Assembly: GCF_014650895.1 (NCBI RefSeq)
Contig: NZ_BMVV01000003.1
Location: forward strand, 310,001 to 374,000
Reading direction: 5' to 3'
DNA length: 64,000 nucleotides
DNA from: Streptomyces omiyaensis
GTDB taxonomy: Bacteria > Actinomycetota > Actinomycetes > Streptomycetales > Streptomycetaceae
Under the pieces are notes generated by a model. The model saw only the letters and a program-made list of their open reading frames with translations, was not told where the DNA came from and ran no database searches. The number at the start of each line of letters is the position of its first letter. Positions within the stretch are counted from its first letter, which is position 1. Made by a program: the position numbers and the translations under genes. Shown here piece after piece: positions 1-8,593 of the stretch.

Positions 1-1609
1 GCAGGTTGCGCAGCTGGCGGAGCCGGAGGGCGCCGGTCTCCGGGTCGTCGGTCTCGCCCTCGGTGCCGCAGTTCCACGAGCGGTTGTCGTGGGTGCCGTC
101 CCGGTTGCCCTCGCCGTTGGCCTCGTTGTGCTTGCGCTCGTACGTCACCAGGTCGCGCAGGGTGAAGCCGTCGTGGGCGGTGACGAAGTTGACGGAGGCG
201 TAGGGCCGCCGGCCGCCCCAGGCGTAGAGGTCGCTGGAGCCGGAGAGCCGGTAGCCGAGGTCGCGGACGTCGGGCAGCGCGCCGCGCCAGAAGTCCCGTA
301 CGGCGTCCCGGTAGCGGTCGTTCCACTCGGTCCACAGGGGAGGGAAGGCGCCGACCTGGTAGCCGCCGTTGCCGACGTCCCAGGGCTCGGCGATGAGCTT
401 GACCCGGCGCAGCACCGGGTCCTGGGCGATGACGGCGAGGAACGGCGACAGCATGTCGACGTCGTGCATCGACCGGGCCAGCGCCGCCGCCAGGTCGAAG
501 CGGAAGCCGTCGACGCCCATCTCGGTGACCCAGTACCGCAGCGAGTCGGTGATGAGCCGGAGCACCTGCGGCTGGACGACGTGGAGGGTGTTGCCGCAGC
601 CGGTGTAGTCGGCGTAGCGGCGGGCGTCGGACTGGAGCCGGTAGTAGCCGCGGTTGTCGATGCCCTTCAGGGAGAGGGTGGGGCCGAGCTCGCCCGCCTC
701 CGCGGTGTGGTTGTAGACGACGTCGAGGATCACCTCGATGCCGGCCGCGTGCAGGGCCCGGACCATCCGCTTGAACTCGCCGACCTGCTGTCCGGTGGTG
801 CCGGAGGAGGAGTAGCCGGCGTGCGGGGCGAAGTAGCCGATGGAGTTGTAGCCCCAGTAGTTGGTGAGGCCGCGGCGCAGCAGGTGGTCCTCGTGGGCGA
901 ACTGGTGGACCGGCAGCAGCTCGACCGCGGTCACCCCGAGCCGGACGAGGTGGTCGACCGCGGCCGGGTGGGCGAGCCCCGCGTAGGTGCCCCGGAGGTG
1001 TTCGGGGACGCCGGGGTGCCGGGCGGTGAAGCCCTTGACGTGGAGCTCGTAGATGACCGAGTCCTGCCAGGGCGTCTTGGGCCTGCGGTCGTCCGACCAG
1101 TCGTCGTCGTCCCGCACGACGACCCCCTTGGGGACGTGCGGGGCGGAGTCCCGCTCGTCGCGGACGGTGTCGGCGACGTGCTGCTGGGGCCAGTCCCGGA
1201 CGTGCCCGTACACCTCGGGGGGCAGCGCGAACTCGCCGTCGACGGCCCGCGCGTACGGGTCGAGGAGGAGCTTCGCCGGGTTCCAGCGGGCGCCGGTCCA
1301 CGGGTCCCACCGGCCGTGCACCCGGAAGCCGTACCGCTGTCCGGGCGCGATCCCGGGCACGAAGCCGTGCCAGATCTCGTGGGTGAGTTCGGTCAGCGGC
1401 AGCCGGGTCTCGGTGCCGTCCGGCGCGAAGAGGCAGAGTTCCACCGCCTCGGCGCCGCCCGCCCAGAGGGCGAAGTTGGTGCCCCGGGTCCCGTCCGGTC
1501 CCACCCGGCAGCGGGCCCCGAGCGGGGTGGGCGTCCCCGGCCACACCGGGGGTGCGGCCCGTCCCGGGGCATGCTCCGGTACCGCCTGCTGTTCGGCTGC
1601 GCTCGACAC
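1..1609 (-). CDS. glgX: Glycogen debranching enzyme GlgX (5' part; 3' end outside window)
   Basis: GH13 isoamylase-type enzyme that hydrolyses alpha-1,6 branches of glycogen or limit dextrin in the cytoplasm. The N-terminus is a CBM48-like domain ([12 protein letters not shown], then [19 protein letters not shown]). The GH13 barrel follows with DVVYNHT, the nucleophile region MGVDGFRFD, the acid/base region LIAEPWD and the third carboxylate in AHDGFTLRD, so the catalytic machinery is complete as far as visible. I chose the GTG at 1609 because GGGAGG sits about 8 bases upstream on the minus strand; the GTG at 1546 (start of VWPG) is an alternative. About 536 codons are seen of a family length near 700. 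It is divergent from the L,D-transpeptidase gene. The family call is firm. Confidence 0.95.
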   Translation of the reverse strand, partial: MSSAAEQQAVPEHAPGRAAPPVWPGTPTPLGARCRVGPDGTRGTNFALWAGGAEAVELCLFAPDGTETRLPLTELTHEIWHGFVPGIAPGQRYGFRVHGRWDPWTGARWNPAKLLLDPYARAVDGEFALPPEVYGHVRDWPQQHVADTVRDERDSAPHVPKGVVVRDDDDWSDDRRPKTPWQDSVIYELHVKGFTARHPGVPEHLRGTYAGLAHPAAVDHLVRLGVTAVELLPVHQFAHEDHLLRRGLTNYWGYNSIGYFAPHAGYSSSGTTGQQVGEFKRMVRALHAAGIEVILDVVYNHTAEAGELGPTLSLKGIDNRGYYRLQSDARRYADYTGCGNTLHVVQPQVLRLITDSLRYWVTEMGVDGFRFDLAAALARSMHDVDMLSPFLAVIAQDPVLRRVKLIAEPWDVGNGGYQVGAFPPLWTEWNDRYRDAVRDFWRGALPDVRDLGYRLSGSSDLYAWGGRRPYASVNFVTAHDGFTLRDLVTYERKHNEANGEGNRDGTHDNRSWNCGTEGETDDPETGALRLRQLRNL

Positions 1610-1796
1610 CGCCCTGGCCTCCCGCGGCTCCGGCGGGCCCGCGTGCCGGGGCCGGGGCGTCCCGGCCCCGGCCCCGCGCGTCCTCCCGCACCCTCGTGTA
1701 CTGCCGTCCGTCCCCCCTGTTCTGCCCGCAGGGCCGTCCCCCCAACATGGCCCGCACGCACGTTTCCCCTGGAGGGGGGTCGTCGTTGGGCCACGC

Positions 1797-3014
1797 GTGA
1801 CACGTGTATGGGTACGGGCCGGACAACTCCTCGCGGTCGCGGGGCTCCTCGTGGGTCTCGCCGGCTGCACCGGATCGGACGAGGAAGGAGGCGTCGGCCT
1901 GGGACTTCCCGGCAAGGCGCGGGCCCCCGGCGACGTGATCCGGGTCAGCCCGGAGGACGGCAGCCGGGCGGTTCCCCCGGAAGGGCCCCTGGAGGTGAGG
2001 GTGGACAGCGGGCGGCTCGAACGGGTGAGCGTGACCCAGGTGGCGGACGGGCGGCGCTCGGCCGTGCCCGGCGCGATCGGGACCGACGGGCTGCGCTGGC
2101 GGCCCGCGGAGGGCAGCCGGCTCGCGCTCGCGGCCAAGTACACCGTGGACGCGGTGGCGCTCGACGCGCACGGGCGCCGCTCGGCCCGGCACACCACCTT
2201 CACCACGGTGGTGCCGGAGAGCAGGTTCATCGGCTACTTCACGCCGGAGAACCGTTCCACTGTCGGCTCCGGCATGATCGTCTCCTTCGGCTTCAACCGT
2301 CCGATCGAGAACCGGGCCGCGGTGGAGCGGGCCATCCGGGTCACCTCCGACCCGCCGGTGGAGATCGTCGGCCACTGGTTCGGCAAGGAGCGGCTCGACT
2401 TCCGCCCGGCCGCCTACTGGGCGGCCGGCACGCGGGTGACGGTCGAGCTCGGGCTGCGGGACGTCGAGGGCGCCCCCGGCGTCTACGGCATCCAGCGCAA
2501 GACGGTCGGCTTCACCGTCGGCCGCTCCCAGGTCTCGCTCGTCGACGCCGCCGCCCACACCATGCAGGTGCGGCGGGACGGGCGGGTGCTGGCGACGCTG
2601 CCGATCACCGCGGGCGCGCCGAAGACCACCACGTACAACGGCAAGATGGTGGTGACCGAGCTGTACGACGTGACCCGGATGAACGGGGCCACCGTCGGCT
2701 TCGGCGGCGAGTACGACATCAAGGACGTGCCCCACGCGATGCGGCTCACCGAGTCCGGGACCTTCATCCACGGCAACTACTGGGCCGACGAGTCCACCTT
2801 CGGCTCGGCCAACGTCAGCCACGGCTGCGTGGGGCTGCGGGACGTGAAGGGCGGCGGCTCCGACACCCCCGCCGGCTGGTTCTTCGACCGGAGCCTGATC
2901 GGCGACGTGGTCGAGGTGGTCAACTCCCAGGACCGGGAGGTCGCCCCGGACAACGGCCTCGGCGGCTGGAATCTGGACTGGGCGGAGTGGACGGCGGGGT
3001 CCGCGCTCCGCTGA
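1797..3014 (+). CDS. L,D-transpeptidase lipoprotein (first of two tandem copies)
   Basis: Peptidoglycan 3-3 cross-linking enzyme anchored outside the membrane. The 405-residue product starts with a lipoprotein signal peptide ending LVGLAGC (lipobox LAGC). Two Ig-like modules follow (about residues 45-130 and 135-245), then a YkuD catalytic domain with HGNYW and the nucleophile motif SHGCVGLRD. It is clearly paralogous to the next gene; the catalytic domains align without gaps over long stretches such as [20 protein letters not shown]. The start is uncertain: GTG 1797 opens the signal peptide, but the GGAGG-like sequence lies about 18 bases upstream, too far for a normal site. No other in-frame start fits better. 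Mycobacterial LdtMt2-like architecture; function inferred from family. Confidence 0.9.
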   Translation: MTRVWVRAGQLLAVAGLLVGLAGCTGSDEEGGVGLGLPGKARAPGDVIRVSPEDGSRAVPPEGPLEVRVDSGRLERVSVTQVADGRRSAVPGAIGTDGLRWRPAEGSRLALAAKYTVDAVALDAHGRRSARHTTFTTVVPESRFIGYFTPENRSTVGSGMIVSFGFNRPIENRAAVERAIRVTSDPPVEIVGHWFGKERLDFRPAAYWAAGTRVTVELGLRDVEGAPGVYGIQRKTVGFTVGRSQVSLVDAAAHTMQVRRDGRVLATLPITAGAPKTTTYNGKMVVTELYDVTRMNGATVGFGGEYDIKDVPHAMRLTESGTFIHGNYWADESTFGSANVSHGCVGLRDVKGGGSDTPAGWFFDRSLIGDVVEVVNSQDREVAPDNGLGGWNLDWAEWTAGSALR

Positions 3015-3104
3015 CCCCTCCCGCCCGGCCCGGGGCCGGGCGCGCGCCGCTCCCCGCGCGCCTCCGGCCCCGGATCGACTGGGACTGAACGGTGACATTC
3101 GCGT

Positions 3105-3133
3105 GGAACTTTCGTGTCTTCCGGTGTGATTAT
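3105..3133 (+). promoter_or_regulatory. Candidate promoter of the second L,D-transpeptidase gene
   Basis: GGAACT at 3105-3110 and GATTAT at 3128-3133 are separated by 17 bases in an unusually AT-rich stretch between the two transpeptidase genes. TG one base before GATTAT makes an extended -10. GGAAC also resembles the -35 element of envelope-stress ECF sigma factors, but the -10 does not clearly match that class. Visual call only. Confidence 0.4.
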
Positions 3134-3209
3134 CTAGCGCCGTGCGCGGGACGTGCGTACGGGGGTGGGGCCGGCCGGGAGGCGGGCCGTGCGAGGGGAG
3201 AAGACCAGA

Positions 3210-4454
3210 ATGAACGGGCAGCCGATATCGGGGACGTCGGCGCGGCGACGGGGCGTTCGCCTCGGTGCCCTCGCCACGGGGGCGCTGCTGCTGGTCCTGA
3301 CCGCCTGCGGCGGGGAGGACCCGGCCGCGACGGGCGGTGGCGCCGGCGCCAAGGGCACCGGCCGGGGGACCTCCGCACCCGACAACGCCGCCTCCCAGGC
3401 GGTCGTGACCATCCTGCCGAAGGACGGCGCCGACTCGGTCGCCACCAGCGGGGCCCTCAAGGTCACCGCGGAGCAGGGCAAGCTGTCGACCGTGACCGTC
3501 GCGGACTCGAAGGGCACCGCGGTCGAGGGGAAGATCTCGGCGGACGGCGCGAGCTGGGAGCCGCTGGCCCACCTGGCGGGCGGCACCCAGTACAAGGTCC
3601 ACGCGATCGCCAAGGACGCCGAGGGCCGCGAGTCGGCGAAGGACACCACCTTCACCACGCTGGTCCCGAAGAACACCTTCATCGGCCATTACACGCCGGA
3701 GGCCGGGACGACCGTCGGCGTGGGCATGCCGGTCTCCATCAACTTCACCCGGGGCATCACCGACCCGGAGGCCGTGGAGAAGGCCATCAAGGTGACGGCC
3801 GTGCCGGCCGTCGAGATCGAGGGCCACTGGTTCGGCAACGACCGCCTCGACTTCCGCCCCGAGGAGTACTGGAAGGCCGGGACGAAGGTCACCGTCGAGC
3901 TCAACCTGGACGGCGTCGAGGGCCGCCCGGGCGTCTACGGCAAGCAGAAGAAGACGTACTCCTTCACCATCGGCCGCCGTCAGGTCTCCACGGTCGACGC
4001 GAGCGCCAAGACGATGAAGGTCGAGCGCGACGGGCAGATCATCAAGACCCTGCCGATCACCGCGGGCGCCCCGTCCACGACCACGTACAACGGCCAGATG
4101 GTCATCAGCGAGAAGTACAAGGTGACCCGCATGAACGGGGCCACGGTGGGCTTCGGCGGCGAGTACGACATCAAGGACGTGCCGCACGCGATGCGCCTGT
4201 CCACCTCCGGCACCTTCGTGCACGGCAACTACTGGGCCCCGAAGTCCACCTTCGGCTCCCAGAACGTCAGCCACGGCTGCGTCGGCCTCTCGGACACCCG
4301 GGGCGCGGGCGACAGCTCCACCCCCGCCGCCTGGTTCTTCGACCGCTCGATCATCGGTGACGTCGTCGTCGTGAAGAACTCGAAGGACAAGCAGATCAAG
4401 CCGGAGAACGGCCTCAACGGCTGGAACATGTCCTGGTCGGAGTGGACCGCGTAA
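3210..4454 (+). CDS. L,D-transpeptidase lipoprotein (second tandem copy)
   Basis: Same family and role as the gene before it: peptidoglycan L,D-transpeptidase exported as a lipoprotein. The 414-residue product has a signal peptide with twin Arg/basic start (SARRRGVRLG) and lipobox LTAC, a Gly/Ala-rich linker, two Ig-like modules and a YkuD domain with HGNYW and SHGCVGL. ATG 3210 is preceded by GAGGGGAG with 9 bases spacing; the longer upstream reading from 3153 has no such site. It is separated from the first copy by about 195 bases with its own candidate promoter and is followed by a terminator, so it is probably a separate transcription unit. The two copies differ mainly in the linker and signal peptide. 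Confidence 0.92.
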   Translation: MNGQPISGTSARRRGVRLGALATGALLLVLTACGGEDPAATGGGAGAKGTGRGTSAPDNAASQAVVTILPKDGADSVATSGALKVTAEQGKLSTVTVADSKGTAVEGKISADGASWEPLAHLAGGTQYKVHAIAKDAEGRESAKDTTFTTLVPKNTFIGHYTPEAGTTVGVGMPVSINFTRGITDPEAVEKAIKVTAVPAVEIEGHWFGNDRLDFRPEEYWKAGTKVTVELNLDGVEGRPGVYGKQKKTYSFTIGRRQVSTVDASAKTMKVERDGQIIKTLPITAGAPSTTTYNGQMVISEKYKVTRMNGATVGFGGEYDIKDVPHAMRLSTSGTFVHGNYWAPKSTFGSQNVSHGCVGLSDTRGAGDSSTPAAWFFDRSIIGDVVVVKNSKDKQIKPENGLNGWNMSWSEWTA

Positions 4455-4471
4455 GGTCCCCCTCCGCGCGG

Positions 4472-4506
4472 CGGGCCCGGTGCTGTGAGCAACGGCACCG
4501 GGCCCG
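4472..4506 (+). terminator. Terminator after L,D-transpeptidase pair
   Basis: Perfect 12-bp inverted repeat (CGGGCCCGGTGC at 4472-4483 with its complement at 4495-4506), 11-base loop, no T-run. It lies 18 bases after the stop codon. Confidence 0.7.
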
Positions 4507-4535
4507 TCCGCGTTAACGCGCACTAACCTCTTCCC

Positions 4536-5303
4536 ATGACTGTGAACCTCGAAGTCGCCGACGGCGTCGGCACGATCCGCCTCGACCGTCCGCCGATGAA
4601 CGCCCTGGACATCGCCACCCAGGACCGGCTGCGCGAGCTGGCCCGGGAGGCCACCGACCGCGACGACGTGCGGGCCGTGGTCCTCTACGGCGGAGAGAAG
4701 GTCTTCGCCGCCGGCGCGGACATCAAGGAGATGCAGGTCATGGACCACGTGGCCATGGTCGAGCGGTCGCGCGCGCTCCAGGACTCCTTCACCGCCGTCG
4801 CCCGCATCCCCAAGCCGGTCGTCGCCGCGATCACCGGCTACGCCCTCGGCGGCGGCTGCGAGCTCGCCCTCTGCGCCGACTACCGGATCGCCGCCGACGA
4901 CGCGAAGCTGGGCCAGCCGGAGATCCTGCTCGGCCTGATCCCCGGTGCCGGCGGCACCCAGCGGCTCTCCCGCCTGGTCGGCCCCTCCCGCGCCAAGGAC
5001 CTCATCTTCACCGGCCGGATGGTGAAGGCCGACGAGGCGCTCACCCTCGGCCTGGTCGACCGGGTCGTCCCGGCCGCCGAGGTGTACGCGCAGGCGCACG
5101 CCTGGGCCGCGAAGCTGGCGCAGGGCCCGGCGGTGGCGCTGCGCGCCGCCAAGGAGGCCGTCGACCAGGGTCTGGAGACCGACATCGACACCGGCCTCGC
5201 CCTCGAGCGCACCTGGTTCTCCGCGCTGTTCGCCACCGCGGACCGGGAGACCGGCATGCGCAGCTTCGTCGAGGAGGGCCCGGGCAAGGCGAAGTTCGCC
5301 TGA
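4536..5303 (+). CDS. Enoyl-CoA hydratase/isomerase family protein
   Basis: Crotonase-fold cytoplasmic enzyme, predicted to hydrate 2-enoyl-CoA in fatty acid or amino acid breakdown. The 255-residue length is typical. Motifs visible: oxyanion-hole FAAGADIKEM, GYALGGGCELALCADYRIA with the first catalytic Glu, and GQPEILLGLIPGAGGTQRL with the second catalytic Glu. Both acids being present favours true hydratase activity over a degenerate paralogue. The ATG at 4536 has no Shine-Dalgarno; TAACCT at 4524-4529 ends 6 bases before it, so the mRNA is probably leaderless. Substrate cannot be told from sequence. Confidence 0.92.
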   Translation: MTVNLEVADGVGTIRLDRPPMNALDIATQDRLRELAREATDRDDVRAVVLYGGEKVFAAGADIKEMQVMDHVAMVERSRALQDSFTAVARIPKPVVAAITGYALGGGCELALCADYRIAADDAKLGQPEILLGLIPGAGGTQRLSRLVGPSRAKDLIFTGRMVKADEALTLGLVDRVVPAAEVYAQAHAWAAKLAQGPAVALRAAKEAVDQGLETDIDTGLALERTWFSALFATADRETGMRSFVEEGPGKAKFA

Positions 5304-5355
5304 CGGTCCGCGGGGCCGGGCGGATCCGACGGTCCGTCACGGCGACGCGCCGCCC

Positions 5356-5388
5356 CGCGGGGGCCATTCCACCGGAACGGCCCCCGCG
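5356..5388 (+). terminator. Terminator after enoyl-CoA hydratase gene
   Basis: Inverted repeat CGCGGGGGCCATTCC / GGAACGGCCCCCGCG: 15 paired positions with one A-C mismatch and a 3-base loop, between the hydratase stop and the next start. No T-run, as usual in Streptomyces. Confidence 0.65.
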
Positions 5389-5416
5389 CTCCGTCTCCTG
5401 CGGCCATGATGGGGGC

Positions 5417-5917
5417 ATGGCGGGCCTGGAGAGCAGGGAACAACCACGGCAGGGCGGCGTGCCCGCCGCTCGGTGGACACCGACCCTGGAGGACGACGAG
5501 GCCCTCGCGGCGATGGACCGGTTCGGCAATCCCGCGGAGGCGGACGTCCGTCTGCCGTCGCAGCCGGAGTCGGCCCGGACCGCCCGCCGGATGACGCGGT
5601 ACGTGGTGCTGCGGCAGTGGGGGCTGGGCCCGACCCTCGCCGAGCACGCGGTCCTGCTCGTCTCCGAACTGGTCGGCAACGCGGTCCGGCACACCGGCGC
5701 CCGGGTCTTCGCGCTGCGCGCCCTGCGGCGCCCCGGCCGGATCCGGATCGAGGTGCGCGACCCCTCGCGCGGGCTGCCGTGCCTGATGCCGGTGGCGGAG
5801 CTGGACGTCAGCGGCCGGGGCCTCTTCCTCGTCGACAAGCTCTCCGACCGGTGGGGGGTCGACCTCGGGCCGCGCGGCAAGACGACCTGGTTCGAGATGC
5901 GGGTCACCGACCGCTGA
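5417..5917 (+). CDS. Anti-sigma-type ATP-binding protein (HATPase_c_2)
   Basis: A 166-residue GHKL/HATPase domain protein of the single-domain regulator type common in Streptomyces (anti-sigma or serine-kinase-like). The N box reads LVSELVGNAVRHTG, the G1 region EVRDPSRGLP and the G2 region SGRGLFLVDKLSDRWGV. There is no membrane segment and no histidine-kinase phosphoacceptor domain, so it is not a sensor kinase. ATG 5417 is chosen; CATGAT ends 6 bases before it, which suits a leaderless transcript. No partner sigma factor or anti-anti-sigma gene lies adjacent, so the target is unknown. Confidence 0.85.
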   Translation: MAGLESREQPRQGGVPAARWTPTLEDDEALAAMDRFGNPAEADVRLPSQPESARTARRMTRYVVLRQWGLGPTLAEHAVLLVSELVGNAVRHTGARVFALRALRRPGRIRIEVRDPSRGLPCLMPVAELDVSGRGLFLVDKLSDRWGVDLGPRGKTTWFEMRVTDR

Positions 5918-5937
5918 GGCCGGCCCGGCCCCGGACG

Positions 5938-5984
5938 CACGGAAGCCCCCGTGTGCCGTGGTGAGGCAGGAGGGGGCTTCCGTG
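5938..5984 (+). terminator. Terminator after HATPase gene
   Basis: Perfect 13-bp inverted repeat: CACGGAAGCCCCC at 5938-5950 pairs with GGGGGCTTCCGTG at 5972-5984, 21-base loop, 20 bases after the stop. Confidence 0.75.
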
Positions 5985-6232
5985 TGATGCGCCGTGGACG
6001 GGGGGGTGTATCCACGGCCGCTTGGTCGACCTGGCCCGGGTCAATGGGGGTCGTGACATCGACTATGACAGACGGCGGGCCACACCGCCAAGCGCCCGTA
6101 TCGTTATCAATACGGACATACATGCACGTTTTAACTGTGAATCGTTGGTGACGTGCAGCACCCACCTTGAAAACTGTGAATGACTATGCGGTTCATCGAT
6201 TGTTTCCCTCGATCATCCACATAGTGGACGCC
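5985..6232. other. AT-rich convergent intergenic region
   Basis: About 250 bases between two convergent genes, much lower in GC than the neighbours. It holds an inverted repeat CCGTAT...ATACGG (6096-6101 / 6110-6115) and a direct repeat AACTGTGAAT (6133-6142 and 6172-6181, 39 bases apart). On the minus strand a 21-codon reading frame starting MNRIVIHSF overlaps both direct repeats, with weak support. No known gene or RNA is recognised. Confidence 0.5.
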
Positions 6233-6871
6233 TCAGGTGGCGGTGAGCAGCGCCTCCGACGCCACCGGCCGGTACCCCGCCGCCTGGAAGGTCCGCACGC
6301 TGCGCGCGTTGCCCGGGGACTGCTGCGCCCACACCACGGCGTCCGGCGTCAGGTGGCGTGCCGCCGTGGCGAGCGCCCGGCCGAGGCCCCGGTGGCGCGC
6401 CTCCTCGTCCACCTCGATCGCCGCCTCCAGGCGTCCGGCGACCCCGCGCCCCAGGATCAGCACGCCGCCGTCGGCCGCCCACACCCGCACGTCGTCCCGG
6501 TACTTCAGCGCCCGGGCCACCCGGGGGTGCTCCGGGTCCTCGATCTCGCGCAGCTCCAGCGGCGGCGGCCCGGGCAGGGCGTCGGCGACGGTCAGCAGGT
6601 CGATCGTGTTCATCCGCCGGCCCGTCCGCTCCATCAGCCGCACCAGGAAGCCGGGGTTCATGCTCGCCGCCAGCGGATCGCTCCCGGTCGCGGCCAGCCG
6701 GTCCCGCACCCACTCCGGATCGACGTCGGCGAAGACCACCGAGTGGGCGGTGAAGGCCAGTACCCCGGCGTCCCGCGGGTCCGGCTGCGGGACCACCGTC
6801 GTCCCGCCGTCCATGGCGGGGAACTCCCCGCGCGCCGCCGCCGCCAGGATCCGTGTCACGTCACTGCTCAT
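6233..6871 (-). CDS. GNAT family N-acetyltransferase
   Basis: A 212-residue protein whose C-terminal half is a GNAT fold: the acetyl-CoA loop reads EEARHRGLGRALATAA and the later helix QQSPGNARSVRTFQAAGYRPV is the usual motif B region. The N-terminal half (residues 1-90) is less conserved and probably forms a substrate or dimer domain. ATG 6871 begins MSSDVTRIL; a longer reading frame to 6976 would overlap the next gene and has no ribosome site. It converges with the HATPase gene and is divergent from the EF-hand gene. The substrate is unknown. Confidence 0.82.
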   Translation of the reverse strand: MSSDVTRILAAAARGEFPAMDGGTTVVPQPDPRDAGVLAFTAHSVVFADVDPEWVRDRLAATGSDPLAASMNPGFLVRLMERTGRRMNTIDLLTVADALPGPPPLELREIEDPEHPRVARALKYRDDVRVWAADGGVLILGRGVAGRLEAAIEVDEEARHRGLGRALATAARHLTPDAVVWAQQSPGNARSVRTFQAAGYRPVASEALLTAT

Positions 6872-6945
6872 ACCGCCATCATCGGGCACCGTACGGCCAG
6901 CTAATCTGACCCCCGTCAGAACAGCACCGAGAAGGGGCGGAAGCA

Positions 6946-7161
6946 GTGGCGGACATCGAGTCGGCACGCACGGCATTCAACCGGTACGACGTGGACGGGG
7001 ACGGCTTCATCACCGCCGCGGAGTACAAGAGCGTCATGGCCCAGCTGGGTGACTTCAACGTCACCGAGACCGTGGCCGAGGCCCTCATCAAGCAGCGCGA
7101 CGACAACGGCGACGGCCGTCTGTCGTGGGACGAGTTCTGGTCCCACCTCAGCAAGGCGTGA
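6946..7161 (+). CDS. Small EF-hand calcium-binding protein
   Basis: A 71-residue cytoplasmic protein made of two EF-hands. Loop 1 is DVDGDGFITAAE (about residues 15-26) and loop 2 is DDNGDGRLSWDE (about 51-62). Both have acidic residues at loop positions 1, 3, 5 and 12, so both should bind calcium. Size and layout match the calmodulin-like Cab proteins of Streptomyces, which act as calcium buffers or sensors. GTG 6946 follows GAAGGGGCGGAAGCA, a plausible but weak ribosome site. It stands alone, divergent from the GNAT gene. Confidence 0.92.
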   Translation: MADIESARTAFNRYDVDGDGFITAAEYKSVMAQLGDFNVTETVAEALIKQRDDNGDGRLSWDEFWSHLSKA

Positions 7162-7636
7162 CCCGGGTCTGACCCGTCCCGTGACCGGGGCCGGGCCGGC
7201 GTCCACCCCGCGTGGCCGCCCGTCCCGGGCCCGGTGACGACCGTCCGGCGACGTCTCCCGGACCCCTCGGCGCCCCGGCGCCCCGGCCCGCGCGGGCTCC
7301 GCCCCCGGCGCCCGGTCGCGCGCCACCGGCAGGGCGGTGCCCCGGGCGCCAGGGCCGCGGGGAGCCCCACCACGGCCCGTACGGCCTCCGCGGACGGCCC
7401 GCCGGCCGGCAGGCCCGCCGATCGCCGCCAGGGCCCCGCGACCCGGCCGTACCGGCGCCGGTCGCAGAGCCGGGCCGGCGGAAATCGGCCGCGGGCCCGG
7501 AATCCGGCCATCCGTGCGGAGGCTGGTCTGGACCTATTGCCCGCGAGGGGGCGCGCCGATACGTTTCCTCCCGGCTGCGCAGCCGGAACAAAACCCACCG
7601 CACCGCATCGCATCGTTCATTTCAGGAGGACATGCC
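7162..7636. other. 475-base gap: upstream region of secreted peptide gene
   Basis: The first 350 bases are plain GC-rich sequence with no convincing frame. Near the end GCCGATACG (7554-7562) looks like a -10 region, followed by the palindrome CCGGCTGCGCAGCCGG and a lower-GC leader into a strong ribosome site. I see nothing else. Confidence 0.45.
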
Positions 7637-7876
7637 ATGTACCGTCGCGTCGCAGCCGCCCTCGCCACCGCCGCCACCGCCGGGGCCCTCGCCCTCGGCG
7701 CCGCCGGCACCGCCGAGGCCGCCGGCCCCGGCTTCTACCCGCGCAGCCACCACTCCTCGTACGCCGAGTGCCAGGCCGCGGGCCAGGCCGGCGAGTGGAT
7801 GTGGGGCAAGATCTACTTCTGCGAGCCCTTCGCCCCGAGCCGCCCGGACGTCTACGTCCTCTGGGTCCGCTTCTGA
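7637..7876 (+). CDS. Small secreted protein, function unknown
   Basis: A 79-residue product with a clear Sec signal peptide: MYRRV start, Ala-rich hydrophobic core and a cleavage site near TAEAAGP (about residue 30). The mature peptide of about 50 residues contains two cysteines (ECQAAGQ and YFCEPF), suggesting one disulfide, plus a His/Tyr/Trp-rich surface. ATG 7637 follows a strong AGGAGGA with 6 bases spacing. It is monocistronic, with a terminator behind it. I do not recognise a family; similar short secreted peptides with one disulfide are frequent in Streptomyces. Confidence 0.8.
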   Translation: MYRRVAAALATAATAGALALGAAGTAEAAGPGFYPRSHHSSYAECQAAGQAGEWMWGKIYFCEPFAPSRPDVYVLWVRF

Positions 7877-7889
7877 CCCGAACGGGAAA

Positions 7890-7919
7890 CGGCCGGTCCC
7901 GTGGGGGCGGGACCGGCCG
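7890..7919. terminator. Bidirectional terminator between convergent genes
   Basis: Perfect 12-bp inverted repeat CGGCCGGTCCCG / CGGGACCGGCCG with a 6-base loop, between the secreted peptide gene (plus) and the four-TM gene (minus). Confidence 0.7.
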
Positions 7920-7946
7920 GCTGGCGGGGGAGCGGTGAGGGGTCGC

Positions 7947-8573
7947 TCAGGATGCCTCCCGTCCCTCCCCGAGGGGCACCGCTGCCGGATGCGGCCCGGA
8001 GGAGCCGAGGAACCCCGCGTACAACAGGATCTGGACGGCCAGGCCGAGGACTGTCGCGGCCTCGATCCAGGACAGTGCCAGCAGCGCTTTGCCGTTCCCC
8101 TCCTTGCTCCAGAAGAACGTCAGTCCGCCGAGCGGCACGAGGCAGAAGGTGGCGACGTCCACCAGGCACTGGAGCTTCTTCCGCGACGTCCGGCGGGAGT
8201 CCGAGCGGTGCGCCGTCTCCCATCCGAAGAGCTCTGGAGCGCCGGTCGCCCCGTCCACGCGGGCGGCCAGACCGGGACGCAGGGTGGAGCGGACGTAGCC
8301 GCCTATGGCCGAGATCTTCTCGTCGTTGACCACGTAGGTCCACCCGAGGACCACGCACACTGGAGGCAGGGCCAGCAGCAACGTCGCCGACCGCGTCTGC
8401 GCGGCGGCGGCGATGACGGCGGTGACGGCGGCCAGGGTCACGTAGAGCAGGTTGTCGCGGAACCCGATCCGGGCCCGCTGCTCCTCCTTGATCGCCTGGT
8501 ACTCCGCCAGCATGAGGTCCACCACGGTCCGGTTCTCTCCCGAGCCGGACGGACGATCGGTGCTCATTCTCAT
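7947..8573 (-). CDS. Four-TM integral membrane protein, divergent from nucleosidase operon
   Basis: A 208-residue membrane protein of unknown function. After a charged N-terminus with the stretch LAEYQAIKEEQRARIGFRD come two paired hydrophobic segments (about residues 45-63 and 67-87). A soluble middle begins NDEKISAIGGYVR, and two more segments follow (about 140-158 and 172-195). Conserved-looking polar motifs at the membrane edges (GFRDNLLY, VVNDEKISAIG) recall a Streptomyces family of small integral membrane proteins that I know only as hypothetical. ATG 8573 has AAGGGG 4 bases upstream; ATG 8567 would have 10 bases spacing. Its promoter overlaps that of the divergent nucleosidase operon, so the three genes may form one module. 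Confidence 0.75.
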   Translation of the reverse strand: MRMSTDRPSGSGENRTVVDLMLAEYQAIKEEQRARIGFRDNLLYVTLAAVTAVIAAAAQTRSATLLLALPPVCVVLGWTYVVNDEKISAIGGYVRSTLRPGLAARVDGATGAPELFGWETAHRSDSRRTSRKKLQCLVDVATFCLVPLGGLTFFWSKEGNGKALLALSWIEAATVLGLAVQILLYAGFLGSSGPHPAAVPLGEGREAS

Positions 8574-8593
8574 CCCACCCCTTCAACGAGACT

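Noticed and set aside
89..3088. 999-codon plus-strand frame antisense to glgX and across the first L,D-transpeptidase gene
   Set aside because: It lies opposite the glgX coding strand, has repetitive Val/Gly/Asp/Arg-rich sequence with no domain, and conflicts with two clear genes. A shadow frame typical of high GC.
5041..6165. 374-codon minus-strand frame opposite ech and the HATPase gene
   Set aside because: Low-complexity Arg/Pro-rich translation and antisense to two genes with clear motifs.
7554..7562. WhiG-type promoter before the secreted peptide
   Set aside because: GCCGATACG resembles the WhiG -10, but no TAAA-like -35 lies 15-16 bases upstream.
7162..7636. Plus-strand frames through the gap before the secreted peptide
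   Set aside because: All are Arg/Pro/Gly-rich, lack a ribosome site and show no domain; the only good site (AGGAGGA) belongs to the peptide at 7637.
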